Below, one piece after another: positions 21,970-33,259 of a stretch of DNA of 64,000 bases. This stretch comes from Tamarix chinensis (taxonomy: Eukaryota > Streptophyta > Magnoliopsida > Caryophyllales > Tamaricaceae), in the NCBI GenBank assembly GCA_030549775.1, contig CM060173.1, positions 35,091,110 to 35,155,109 on the forward strand, written 5' to 3'. Each line of letters starts with the position of its first letter. The stretch's first letter is position 1. The notes below the pieces were generated by a model. That model saw nothing but the letters and a program-made list of their open reading frames with translations. It ran no database searches and was not told the origin of the DNA. Made by a program: the position numbers and the translations under genes.

Positions 21970-23365
21970 GGATTACCTTGACGAGGATGATGAAGATCCA
22001 TTGGAAATCACTCTTATGCAAAGATTAGGATTGGTCAAAAAAGGGGAAGACACTTCTTTTGAAGAGATAGAAGCGATGATTTCTCCACATCTTGTGGAAA
22101 TCATCGCACACATGGAGGCAAACCCTCTATATCGGTATGGATTCCTCCTCTTTCAATTCCTTTATGTACTAATAAGTCGGTACCTTCTGTGATTCAGGCT
22201 CCCATATTAGAGCTATTGACATATCATTTGAAATGTGCATACTTAGGAGATAAAGAGACCCTTCCGGTGATCATATCTTCAAAGTTGACCGAGGAACAAG
22301 AAAGCAAGTTGTTGGAAGTCCTTAAAGCCCACAAAACTACTATTGGATGGACATTAGCATACATAAAAGGGATAAGCCCTACTATGTGTGTGCATCGCAT
22401 ACTTCTTGAAGAAGGAGCCAAGCCAAATCAGGAATCTCAACGTAGACTTAACCCTCCTATGATGGAGGTAGAAAAAAAGGAAATCATCAAGCTCTTAGAT
22501 TGTGGAGTCATCTATCCAATTTTAGACTCTATGTGGGTCACACCTATTTAGGTGGTACCTAAAAACTAAAGGGTCATGGTAGTAAAAAATGAGGAGAATG
22601 AGCTGGTTCCTCAAAGGACAGTGACCAAGCATCGAGTATGCATTGATTATAGGAAGTTGAATGCCACAATAAGGAAATATCACTTTCCTCTACCATTTAT
22701 TAACCAGATGTTGGAGATATTGGCCGGTCTTTGATATTACTGCTTCCTTGATGGATATTATGGTTATAACTAAATTCATATAGCAAAGGAGGATCAAGAG
22801 AAGACTACTTTCAGATGTCTATTGGCACATTTGCTTATCGACGCATGCCTTTTAGCCTATGCAACACACCTAGTACATTCCAAAGATGTATGGTTAGTAT
22901 TTTATTTGACTATATAGAATAGATTATTGAGGTTTTTATGGATGATTTTAGTGTCTTTGGAGATACTTTTGAGTCTTGTATTGATAATCTGACTTTAATC
23001 TTGAAAAGATGTGAAGAAACTAACCTTGTACTTAATTGGGAAAAATATCATTTCATGGTAACACAAGGAATAGTAATCGATCATATTGTCTCATCTAGGG
23101 GCTTAAAAGTCGATAAAGCTAAGATTGATGATGTACGTTACTTACCCTCTCCTACTTGTGTAAGAGAGGTGCATTCTTTTCTTAGACATGTAGGGTTTTA
23201 CAGACGATTCATTAAGGACTTCTCTAGTATTGCACATCCATTGACACGCCTTTTGTATAAGGATGTACCTTTTGATTGGAGCAAAGAGTGTCAAAAAGCT
23301 TTCGATGAGCTTAAAAAGCTCTTAATAATAACTTCGGTGATGCTACCTCTAGATTGGGTCCTACC
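21970..23365 (+). pseudogene. pol: A2 reverse transcriptase; FMDD box intact
   Basis: A linker (ITLMQRLGLVKKGED) leads to the RT N-terminus, open at 22189-22551 (LTEEQESKLLEVLKAHKTTI, KGISPTMCVHRILLEEGAKP). A stop (VTPI then TAG) and a frame change follow, with HRVCIDYRKLNATIRKYHFP near 22627-22690. Further frameshifts occur around 22730-22930. The catalytic box EVFMDDFSVFGD (about 22929-22965) keeps both aspartates. The frame is open at 22938-23420 through the thumb and connection (HFMVTQGIVIDHIVSSRGLK, GFYRRFIKDFSSIAHPLTRL). Full-length RT is present but cannot be translated in one piece. Confidence 0.92.
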
Positions 23366-23760
23366 GCTTGAGATAATGTGCAATGCCTCTAACTATGCAA
23401 TTGGTGCAGTCTTGGGGTAATGAAGGGATAAAAAGCCTTACGTCATTTACTATGCTTCTAGAACTCTTAATGATGTTCAGTTGAATTACGCCACTACTGA
23501 AAAAGAACTGTTAGCCGTAGTATTTTCTCTTGAATAATTCATATCATATTTACATCAAAGTAAAGTTATTATTTTTACATATCATGCAGCATTGAAGTAT
23601 TTATTATCTAAAAAGGAAGCAAAACTATGGTTAATAAGCTGGGTTCTATTGCTACAAGAGTTTAACATAGAGATAAAAGACAAGAAAAGGAGTGAGAATG
23701 TAGTGGCTGATCATTTGAGTTGCATGATTCAAGATGGTGAACCTATACCTTAGGTAGAGA
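23366..23760 (+). pseudogene. pol: A2 RNase H, first catalytic Asp changed to Asn
   Basis: The segment reads EIMCNASNYAIGAVLG, where the family has Asp in place of the Asn after the Cys, consistent with a GAT-to-AAT transition. A stop follows at 23418-23420. The rest reads KPYVIYYASRTLNDVQLNYA, TTEKELLAVVFSLE, a stop, then [20 protein letters not shown] and [11 protein letters not shown] to about 23730. It is a complete but inactivated domain. Confidence 0.88.
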
Positions 23761-23869
23761 ATTTCCCAAATGAGCAGCTCTTTAGGATATAGGTAAGTAC
23801 ACCATGGTTTGTTGATATAGTAATGTATTTGGTGACACATAAGTTGTCAACTGACATGCCATGATTTGT

Positions 23870-25107
23870 AAGAACTAAAATTAGAAAGGAGGAATCCCAA
23901 TATGTTTGGGATGATCCCTATTTGTGGAAATTTGGTATTGATGGTATAATTAGGAGATGTGTTCGTGATTTAAAATTTGAGCATATTCTAGCACATTGTC
24001 ATACATTGCATTGTGGGGGAAATTTTGGTGCTAAAAATACTACTTTCAAGGTCCTTAAAGCGGGTTTTTATTGGCCTACACTATTTAGTGATGCTAATGC
24101 TTACTGTATGAGATGTGATAAATGTCAGAGATCAGGTAATATTGGTCCTAGAGACCAAATACCCTTAACTTCTATTATAGTCCTAGAAATTTTTTATGTA
24201 TGGGGCATTGACTTTATAGGACCTTTTTTCCAACTTCTAATGGCTTTCTCTGTATTCTTCTAGCAGTAGATTATGTATCAAAATGCGTGGAAGCAATTGC
24301 CACCCAGACCAACAATTCTCGTGTAGTTGCAAGGTTCCTCTAATCTCATATATTCTCTAGGTTTGGTATGCCTAGAGTAATCATTAGTGGTTGAGGATCA
24401 CATTTTTGCAATAGGATGATTGAATCCTTGCTACGCAAGTATGGGGTGACATATAAAGTCTGTACACCCTATCATCCTCAAACTAGCGGGTAAGTTGAAG
24501 TTTCCAATCGAGAAATAAAGAAGATACTAGAGAGGACCATGAGCCTAAATCGAAAGGACTGGAGCCAAAAGCTAGATAATGCTTTATGGGCTTATAGGAA
24601 AGCCTATAAAACACCCATAGGCATGTCTCCCTTTTGGCTCATTTATGGAAAGGCATTCCATCTACCTGTGGAGCTTGAATACAAGGCATGGTGGGTAATT
24701 AAGAACTTGAACATTAGTATCTACTCTACTGAGACACATAGGAAGCTACAACTTCATGAATTAGAAGAAATAAGGAATGATGCATTTGAAAGTGTTATGG
24801 TATATAAAGAGAAGACAAAAGCTTTTCATGTTAAGATGATTCATGGACAGTCCTTTTTTGTGGGATAAAAAGTTCTACTCTACCATTCGCGTCTTCGCTT
24901 ATTTCTAGGTAATTTGCTTTATAAGTGGGTAGGCCCTTTTATTATTACTCAGGTTTTTCTTCATGGTGCCATATAGATCAAAACTGAGAGGACGGGAAAT
25001 GAATTCAAAGTTAACTGTCACAGGCTTAGACCCTATTATGAAGCATTCACAAAGCATAGCGTTGAAGAGGTGCAGTTACAAGAAGCACCCACCTTAAAAG
25101 AGTAAAA
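23870..25107 (+). pseudogene. pol: A2 integrase
   Basis: The zinc domain (HILAHCHTLHCGGNFGAK and YCMRCDKCQRSG) and core start (WGIDFIGPF) are open at 23922-24263. After a frame change the core reads ISG, a stop, then GSHFCN, so the second catalytic Asp is Gly. Then comes TSG, a stop, and [14 protein letters not shown], where the catalytic Glu is kept. The C-terminal part is open at 24539-24868 ([36 protein letters not shown]). The end is read as VQLQEAPTLKE and a TAA at 25105-25107. Several stops fit CAA-to-TAA or TGG-to-TGA/TAG changes. Confidence 0.9.
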
Positions 25108-26926
25108 TTGAGATCATGTCAGGGTGAAGACATAGAAACAAGTGCTACTTGGGAGGCAACCCAATATGATAAGGGATTTTTCTACCCTCTAGTTATTTAT
25201 TTATTTATTTAGTTTGTATCTCTATACTTTAAATTACATATTTTCTTCATTGTGTACACATTGAGGACAATGTGTGATTCAAGTGTGGGGGTGTGTGTGT
25301 ATCAAGTAAAAAAATTGAAAACAAAACTAAAAAATTAAAGAAATAAAATTATTACAAACTTTGTTTAGTATTTTTAGAGTCATAGGAGCCCTTAATTAGT
25401 TAATAAGGAATATATCTTTGAAATCTAATGAAAAGATGATCATAAAATTGAGATAAGGCAAGTAAAGATTTTTTGGGTTAATTTTGATAAAGGGAATAAA
25501 TATCTATGTGTCTAGATATGAATGGAAAAATATTATGTATGACTTTCTAACCACTGACATGGCATGTTGAGATTCATCACATTCCTTAGTAAGCTTTTGA
25601 ACCATATATACCTTCTTTTTCCTGAGAGAATTTACAAGAACTGATCTACTTTTCTTGGCTTCAAAGTTTCTTTGTAAACCTCATATATATTCAATTTCTT
25701 TGATCCTATTATTTGCTATAGCTCTTGTAATGGACTTTTGAGATTGCCAGAACTTACTCTTGTTCTAGGCAAAGCTTATAGTCAAAACATGCTCTAATTG
25801 AGAAAATGATAAAGACAGCTTAGAATTTTCTATCATATGACCAAATAACTTAAAACTAATTTGTGTATACATGATGTACACCCCATAGAAACTCTTTGAG
25901 CCTATACATGGATTATATATTTTTCTTCATTACCCACATTGAGTAACCTTCGGGCCTTAATATCCTCACCCTTGCTTAAAGCTAGTGGAAAGAAATTAAA
26001 TCATTATGGATAAAGAGTGGTTGTGTATGTGGAAGAAATATATGTATTTATGCTAAGAAGGGGATTGGTTATGTTCGGTGAAAAAAAAATACTACAAAAT
26101 AAAAAAGAAAAAAAATGATAGGATAAAAGGAAGAGAGGGAGTTATGCAGACGATGTTGAGAAAGTTCTATTCATGTTCTATTTTTTTGTTAATATGGAGA
26201 GGTGTGTCATTGATGTGGAGTTATTCTTATATTTCATCTAATTATCATATTCCACTAGCTCTTGACCTTTTTAGTACCACACTCCTAAAATACTCCATAC
26301 CTTTCTTTACCTTAAACCCTGCTATAACCAATAAGCAAGTCCTATTTGATTCTTGAGATGAGCAGCCTTTGATCTTATGGAGATAAGTCATAAGATTTAT
26401 GCATATGGTTTGGTCTATTTAGAAAGTATTTTATATCTTTCATGAGGTTTTATCCACAAGAACATGAGCCTTCTTTATTTATATATGTGAGTTGTTTGTT
26501 ATCTTTATCATCTTATCTCACATACACGAGTGTTTCAATACATTTGTAGCCATGAATCTAAGAGAAAAAAAATAGAGAGGGTATCCATAGTGAGGATAAA
26601 TCTTGATGTGACTAAGGTGTAGTAGATATTCATCCATAATATTGATGTGTTCATGCTTGTCATGTTTATGTGTGAAAGTAAGAGATTCTGAGACGATGGG
26701 TTTTATTATTTTTCTTTTTATTATTATGTGTGATTTTTTGGGTATATCATCTACAAAACCCTCATGAGACCTTACTCATCCTCAATGGGTGACCTAGGGG
26801 GTTAAAGGACTCGTTGCATATGCTAATTGTAATCGTGAGACTTATGAAACTAACTAGTTAATTTAATTTTATTTGTTTAGAGTAATAACTTGCTTGAAGA
26901 CAAGTAAGAAGCTAAGCGTCAAGGTG
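25108..26926 (+). other. A2 3' noncoding region (no env gene recognised)
   Basis: A conserved leader, GCTACTTGGGAGGCAACCCA (25143-25162), and ATTGAGGACAATGTGTGATT then CAAGTGTGGGGGTGTG (25260-25295) are typical of the region after pol in Athila/Tat-type elements. The 92-codon ORF at 26078-26356 has no recognisable domain. 26280-26926 is similar to 29770-30501 in A1, which shows that A1 and A2 are related. It ends with CTTGAAGACAAGTAAGAAGC and a degenerate purine tract before the LTR at 26927. Confidence 0.7.
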
Positions 26927-28798
26927 TGATAAGTTCATATTTTGACATATTTTATACACTTATAATCTTAGTTTTTAGTATTTTAATTAAGTAATATAGG
27001 TGAATAATTATGATTTTATGCTTAAGTGGTAATATTTGCATAAATGTTATTATTTAAGATAAAATGATAATAACTAAATAAATTTAGAGTATAATATTAT
27101 TTATTAATTTTTATTAAATTTTATTTTACAGGTATTATTTTTTTAATAAAATAAAATAAAATGAAAAGAATTGGACCTTTGGACAACCGACCCAGAGCTA
27201 AAGGCCCAAAGGCCTGGAAGAAGAAAGCTGAACGGGAGGTAGGATGGGAAAAATGATCCGCGCAAGATAGTGAGCTAGTAACTACACAAAGTAGGACTGA
27301 TGTGGATGAAAAAGGATTAGCCAAAAGAAACGAAAAAGAAAAAGAGGAGGTAGCGGCTTGAAAAACAAAGGGGTCATAAGAGGAGAAAATGCAAGAATAG
27401 GGCTGAGGTGGAAAGGGCCATAGAAAAATTATAAAATAAAGGTAGAAACAGGAAACAAAGGGGATCAGCTGCAGGCACAAAATGAAGAGAGGAGAGAAGA
27501 GCACATACTCTGAGAGGTGATAGAGAAAAAAAGGATGATGACGCCGTAGAGAGAGAAAGGCAGCAGAATAAAAGGCGATATGGAAAGTGACAAGGAAACA
27601 AGAAGGACAAGTCGCACGGATGGAAAAGCAGCCATCAAGTGGTGGTAAAACGACGCAAGAAAATCAAGGTAGAGCAAGGCACATCAGCACCAGAAAGCAA
27701 AAAGGAAAAGGAATAGTTTCATGGAAATCAAAGATTATCGGGAGAGGAATTAAAAGTAGAGAAATTTATATCATTAGAATTTATTTTAGATAAAATTAAT
27801 CTTTTATTTGAATAAATTCCTAATCTTTTATCTATAATTAAATCTAGTTATTTCTTTCTCTATTTTTAATTTATATTTTGGATATATGTTTTTTTTAATT
27901 AATTTAATAATTATGGTTGGCTGAATATTTGTTACTAAGGAATAATTTGAAACCCTAGATTAGTGTTTGAGATATAATTTATTTTTTCTTTGCTTTGTGA
28001 GAATTTTCCTTAACACTATTTTAATTGCTATCGTTTATATATATATATTTCTGTCAAGTATAATTTATATGGTGCATGCCTTATTCTAGCTTCCTTATAA
28101 GTGACAGTATGTAGGATTATTTTCTACTAGGTAGCCATATAAATATACTAGAATTTATATGTATAAATTGCCGCTAGGTTAGATAACAATTCACATAATA
28201 GTTTTGTGATTCTATCTGAAGTAGTAAAACATTTAAATACGTGTGGCTCAAGGAAAGGAAATACACCTAGACATGCTTAGTGTACTAGTTTGGATACTTA
28301 AATTAACAGCCTTCTAATTATACTTAATGCATTAAATCTAGTTAAATATAGGTGCTTCTTGTTACTACTATACTGCTAGTATTTAATAGGGTTAATATTG
28401 GTGTTTTATCGTATTAATTAATTAAGGGAAGTAATATAAGGTGTATGGACCTACTTTTGGTGTACAACTTGGTCAATCTCATTCTCATGATTAAATATTG
28501 ACTTAGTAATGAATATTATATTTTGACCTAATCTAGTGGTGGATTTTGAATTTCCTAGCATATTTATCATATCTACGGTTTCCCATTATTTTTATTATTA
28601 GCTTATTTTATATTATTTATTCCTTTTATTATTTTATTAGTTTTTTTATAACCCCCATTAGTATTTTTCTCATATATTTATTTTGAGTTACTTAGGGTTT
28701 TTTTTTATTTTTATTTTAATCTAGTTAAATAGAGGTGAACCCTCTCAATCCCTGGTTTAGAAAGATCATCTTATTTACCAATACTACGAGTGATACCA
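26927..28798 (+). repeat. A2 3' LTR (1872 bp)
   Basis: It starts TGATAAGTTCATATTTTGAC and ends ACGAGTGATACCA, followed by the TAACT duplication. It lacks the Harbinger-like insertion and so serves as the empty-site reference. A block at about 27850-28600 is not found in the 5' LTR. The minus-strand ORFs at 27121-27677 are overlapping frames in purine-rich LTR sequence and are not genes. Confidence 0.9.
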
Positions 28799-29110
28799 TA
28801 ACTATGAGAAGTGGAAAGAAAATTATGGATTTACCATGTAATAGATTGGAGAAGGATGATAAGGGGAAATCTAGTGATGACCAAACAAGTTCAGTAATCA
28901 AACTTCACGAGGAGCTAAGTAAGGAACCCACATTAAGTGAGTGTTCCAAGATTAAGATAAAATTCTATTGAAAATACATTCCATTTTTTCAAAGTTTATA
29001 GCAACACAAGTTGATTAATCAATTCTCCAAGGTTGAGTTTAATTTAGCTAATGCAAGAAAATATCCTCCTTGTGATCATTGGTGTTGTAAGATTGTTAAG
29101 GTTACTCAAC
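28799..29110 (+). pseudogene. gag: A1 gag/protease junction fragment, right of A2
   Basis: After the duplicated TAACT, the frame reads TMRSGKKIMDLPCNRLEKDD and runs on through KLHEELSKEPTLSEC to a stop. It then gives IPFFQSL, a stop, QHKLINQFSKVEFNL, the charged linker that precedes the protease in Athila-type elements. The ATG at 28735 lies upstream, inside the A2 LTR; the 78-codon frame from there is a chance join of LTR and gag. No protease active site follows. Confidence 0.65.
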
Positions 29111-30501
29111 TAGTGAAGGAAAAGCGAATAGTGCATTATTCAAGTGAACCATAAGGAAAAATAATGTTCTCACCTCAATGTCTAAAAGGAGAGAAGTTAG
29201 GATATGATATTGAGACCCCTGTTTTTCATGAAGAAAATGCTTACCATAAGTACTTGAGCCTCCCTCTTCAATCCTCATGTATGTGTTTTTCCATTTTTTA
29301 TGCATTTATTTATTTTTTTATGCTAATTTCATACCATTTTCCAACTTATTTTGAGTATTTTTTTGTGATGTGTCCTTAGTTGAGTTGTTTTTGTTTTATT
29401 TTAGGTCATAAGAAACCCTTTCCTGGTCAATAATGGTTTTTTTTCTTGAAATCATGCTAAAAGAGGATCAAATAGTTGAGATAAAGTTAAGAGGAGAATT
29501 TTTTGTGCTAATATCATTGTACATAACACATATCTATATAATCGAATGTTAATGGAGTGAGAATAGGTATGATATTCATCAGCCTTTTATTTTATTTTAT
29601 TTTGAGAAGAAGTGGTGAAAATTATGTGAAGGCCTAACATGAAGATATTTGACCTATATGATGGTATATCATGTAATGAGAAAATACCATGATAAGTGTA
29701 AATATGTAAGAAGATTCTCTATATCAACATGATTCTACTTGGTTTTAGGATATATTATTGAATCTTTATATCCATTTTCTTCATCAAACCCTTAAACCTT
29801 TCCTTATTAAAACCCTTATGAATTCCTATTTTGAGATGAGAAACCTTGATTTGTTGGAGATTTATCACATGAGTCAAGTATATGGTTTGGAATGTTTAGC
29901 AAGTACTTGATATCTTTCATGGGGTTTTTATCAACAAAATATGATCTTTTCTCATGAATATATGTGAGTTACTTGTTATTTTTATCATCTTATCTCATAT
30001 ATCTAAGTGTTTTTATACATTTATAGCCATAACTATGAGACATAAGATAAAATAAGAGGATATTCCTTTATAAGGATGGATCATAATGTAACTAAGCATG
30101 GTTAGGTTTTTAATCATTATTATTATGCTATTCATATTATTCATGTTTTTGTGGGAAACATATGTTGAAATTATTCATTTACATTTTTTGGCACTAAATC
30201 TCGGTTGAGTGCAAATCTTGGTGTTATGAAAGTATAAGACTCTAAAACTACATTAGTTAAGGTGTTAGAAGTGTGTTTTTCATTTTTTATGTTATTTATG
30301 TGTGATTTTGTGGGTATATCATTTGCAAACCCTTACAAGACCTTAATAATTCTTTAAAGGTAACCTAGGAGTTCAAAGAGCTTTTTGCACATGCTAAGTG
30401 GAATAGTGAGGTCTAACAAAGTGCCTAGTTTATTTTTATGTATATATTTTTTTAGAATCATGTCTTGCTTGAGGACAAGTAAGAAGTTAAATGAAGGGTT
30501 G
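29111..30501 (+). other. A1 3' noncoding region
   Basis: No RT, RNase H or integrase is found, so pol has been deleted. The second half (29770-30501) resembles the A2 region 26280-26926, for example CTTGAGGACAAGTAAGAAG near 30470, and leads into the 3' LTR. The ORFs at 29164-29379 and 30385-30567 lie in this noncoding sequence and have no domain. Confidence 0.6.
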
Positions 30502-30920
30502 TTAATAAATGAATATTTTTTACATAATTTATGCCATTTTACTTTCATATTCTTAATATTTATTTGAATAATATTCAAGGTTATTTCAATTAATTTTTAA
30601 TTATGTTCTTAATCTATAACAATCTCATGTATTTAATTGATTTAGAGCTTCAAGCTGATTTTTTTTTGGGTTTTAACAGTCTACGGTATTTTGACCATAC
30701 CTTTAATGTTTGAACTCATATTCAAGTGGTTCAAATTTTGTTTAAGAGATACATATAAGATCTACAACTGTTATATCTAGTATTTTCCTAAATCAGAGTG
30801 CATCAAAGTCTAAATTTATATTAAAGTAAAGGCTAGGATTAGGTGTCGGTGATTATGAATGTTTTGAATAATATTTACAAATTTTTATTTGCTATTTATT
30901 ATTATTATTATTATTTATTT
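30502..30920 (+). repeat. A1 3' LTR, left part
   Basis: It aligns with 13811-14238 from TTAATAAATGAATATTTTTT through TTTGGGTTTTAACAGTCTAC to the (TTA)n run. It is interrupted in the (TTA)n run by the LINE. Confidence 0.85.
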
Positions 30921-31068
30921 AAAAGTAAAATATATTACTTAAGTCAAATTTGCAATTACAATTTAATAACATCAACACACTATGCTATCAAGCAAATTAT
31001 ACCACAAATTAAATCGACCTTTACAAAGACAGTGAGATAATCTGATAGCAACGTAAAGGATAATAAAA

Positions 31069-31880
31069 TTAATTAAGTGGAAGCATCTCTACTAAAATTC
31101 TAGAAAACTTAAAAATTTCTCTCATACCATACATTTCTAACATAGGTATAAAGAAAGCACCCAACACAATATTCTTTGAACTCTGTTGCCTTGATCGGGA
31201 AATAAATGTATGAACCTCTTGCTGCCAATACACTGAAGTATCTCTTCTTCCTCCAGCAGTCCTAATCCTCCTCCAAATGTTACTAGTAAATGGACACTTA
31301 ATAAATAAGTGATCTCGATCCTCAAGATGGTGCAGACAAAACACACAAGAAAAATTAACAAGAAGGTCATTATTCGACAACCGAGCCTTTGTAAATCTAT
31401 CTCGTATGGCTAACCATATGGTGAAACTATGCCTTGAAATATTTAATGAATGCCAAACCAACCTTTCCCATCAATACTTGTCTTGCTTCAATCTCATGGC
31501 CTCATATGTAGCTTTAATACTATAGTTAGTAAACCCACTAGCCATGTATTGTTGAACAAAATTATACAACACAGGTCTAGTAAGAAGGATCTTCTAAAAC
31601 AACCATGATGTGTGGACAGTAGAATTATACTCCCATATATAAAGATGCTTTAAATAAAAAGAATGTATCCTCTTGACCCACTATAAGTCATTTTTACTAG
31701 AAATATGCCACCGAATCTTGCCTAAAACAAAAAAATTCTACACTCCAAGATTCAACAACCTAAGACCTCCTTCATCCTTAGGAAAACAAAGCTGGTCCAA
31801 AGATATCAAATATTTTCTCCTTATTTTCACTTTACCGACCCACAAAAAATTCCCGTAAAGGTGAAAAAATTTATGGACCA
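31069..31880 (-). pseudogene. LINE RT C-terminus and zf-RVT domain
   Basis: Reads FFHLYGNFLWVGKVKIRRKY and LCFPKDEGGLRLLNLGV, the thumb region after the RT palm. It continues to WVKRIHSFYLKHLYIW and the open frame 31461-31069 with ISRHSFTIWLAIRDRFTKAR and CVFCLHHLEDRDHLFIKCPF. The Cys/His pattern (CVFC...H...C) and 'RH.F..WLA' block identify the zf-RVT domain found at the end of plant LINE ORF2. Confidence 0.85.
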
Positions 31881-32231
31881 CCTTCTGGTGCTCTTTAATT
31901 TGAGCATAATAAAACTTGTGATTAGAGTCACCACAATGCAGCCATTGAATTCATGCCTTTTGTGAAACAAACTAATCTTCATAGTGTAATGAATCTTAGT
32001 ATCGATGCTCCAACAATTTTAGGTTATTTCTACACTCATGATCAATATGATTGCACGAATATAGCTTCTACAACAAGCCACCTCCTTCTGTATCTCTGCA
32101 ACTTTTTGGGATATGAATCTAAAATTATCCCTATTCAAACTCTTAGGTTCTAGTTTTAGTGCTTCTAATCTACTCATGAACCTAAGAAAGATATTACCTC
32201 CATAACATTTATACCATAATCTCTTAACCAA
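31880..32231 (-). pseudogene. LINE endonuclease-to-RT linker
   Basis: Open at 32231-32019 with FMSRLEALKLEPKSLNRDNF and FISQKVAEIQKEVACC, then in another frame WLHCGDSNHKFYYAQIKEHQ at about 31950-31890. These are the helical linker and 'WL..GD.N.KF' block before the RT fingers of plant LINEs. The sequence then jumps straight to post-RT sequence (next entry), skipping the palm. Confidence 0.75.
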
Positions 32232-32269
32232 ATGAAGAAAATCAATGCCTTCAATCTAGAACTGGAAAA

Positions 32270-33005
32270 AATGAAAATGTTTCATACTTTAAATAGGAGG
32301 AACAAGAAGATCAATTACCACAGAAGAATGATCAGAAACTAAAGGAATTTTGAAGTTGGCCTTAGAGTTTGGGAAGGTCTCCAACCAAGCTAGATTCACC
32401 ATCACCCGATCCAACTTACATAACACCTCCTTCTCACCTCCTTGTTTTTAGCGGAAAAGTGAAGAACAAACCATAACTCTATAAGTCTGATAAACCAAGT
32501 TCAAATAAATAATCTTGGAATTCTTACACATAAGCTATATGAGGTATGTCCCCTTTGAATTTCTCATTTGAAGATAGAATAACATTAAATTATCCTATAA
32601 GAATCTAGGGAGATTTACTATTGAAATCCTATCTTAAGTAATGCCAAGGCCTCCTCCTATCATTTTCATTATTCATAACCTACACAAAGGTAGCAAAAAA
32701 TGAGAAGGACCCAAAGAAATGCTTCACATCACACATAATAAGGTTGATCACACATAAATATGCTAGTTATGCACCAAATATTAGGATCCCCAATTACCCA
32801 AATTCGGCCATTTGGATGATAAAAATAGTTATGTAGAATGTTTCACCCTCACTTAATACTATTTAAAATCATACTACTATTATTTTCCTTAACCCTAGTC
32901 TCTATGAAGCTCCCCAAAGACAAATTATTATTAGAATAAAAATGAATGACTTCTCTATTCTTGGAAATCGTATTTAATCCTCTTATATTCTAGGCACTAA
33001 ACATG
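32270..33005 (-). pseudogene. LINE endonuclease (APE-type) N-terminal remnant
   Basis: The minus strand from 33005 reads NIRGLNTISKNREVIHFYSN then LGSFIETRVKENNS. This is the N-terminus of the AP-endonuclease-like domain, including the Asn and Glu that bind metal in this family (N in NIRGLN, E in ETRVKE). The remainder to about 32270 is eroded, with stops. The endonuclease would nick target DNA to prime reverse transcription. Confidence 0.78.
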
Positions 33006-33259
33006 GTCTCTTGGATCTGGATCAATATCACTACTCCCACCCCTAGGAAATTAATTGAGATGATAAGAAGAGGAGAACTAGCACAAGGCATATCAACCTG
33101 TACAAATCTACTTGTAGTCATCATTTTCCCACTAGGAGGAGGAGCTTTGCTAGTTCTAACTCCTACGCTGCTAGAAGTCAAAAATTGATGACTTAACCTC
33201 TGAGACTTGACAGGTCTACCACTAACTACTGTAGAATTAATACTCAACCATAATTACCA

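Larger units (their letters stand above)
16365..28798 (+). mobile_element. Athila-like LTR retrotransposon A2, 12.4 kb, TSD TAACT
   Basis: The boundaries are sharp: the LTR starts TGATAAGTT at 16365, the LTR end GTGATACCA is at 28798, and TAACT is duplicated exactly at 16360-16364 and 28799-28803. Order is 5' LTR, PBS, gag, protease, RT, RNase H, integrase, long 3' noncoding region, purine-rich stretch, 3' LTR. Every coding domain has stops or frameshifts. It sits in the gag of A1, a related element. Its 5' LTR is enlarged by a PIF/Harbinger-like insertion. Confidence 0.93.

Noticed and set aside
26078..26356. 92-codon ORF after A2 pol, a possible env-like gene
   Set aside because: No signal peptide, convincing transmembrane layout or conserved counterpart in A1; begins with poly-Lys from an A-rich run.
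27121..27677. Three overlapping minus-strand ORFs rich in Phe/Ser/Leu, and similar ones at 16572-16757 and 18919-19177
   Set aside because: Antisense of purine-rich A2 LTR sequence; several frames open together in both LTR copies.
28735..28971. 78-codon ORF as an independent small gene
   Set aside because: It starts in the A2 3' LTR and crosses the TSD into A1 gag; it is a chance fusion.
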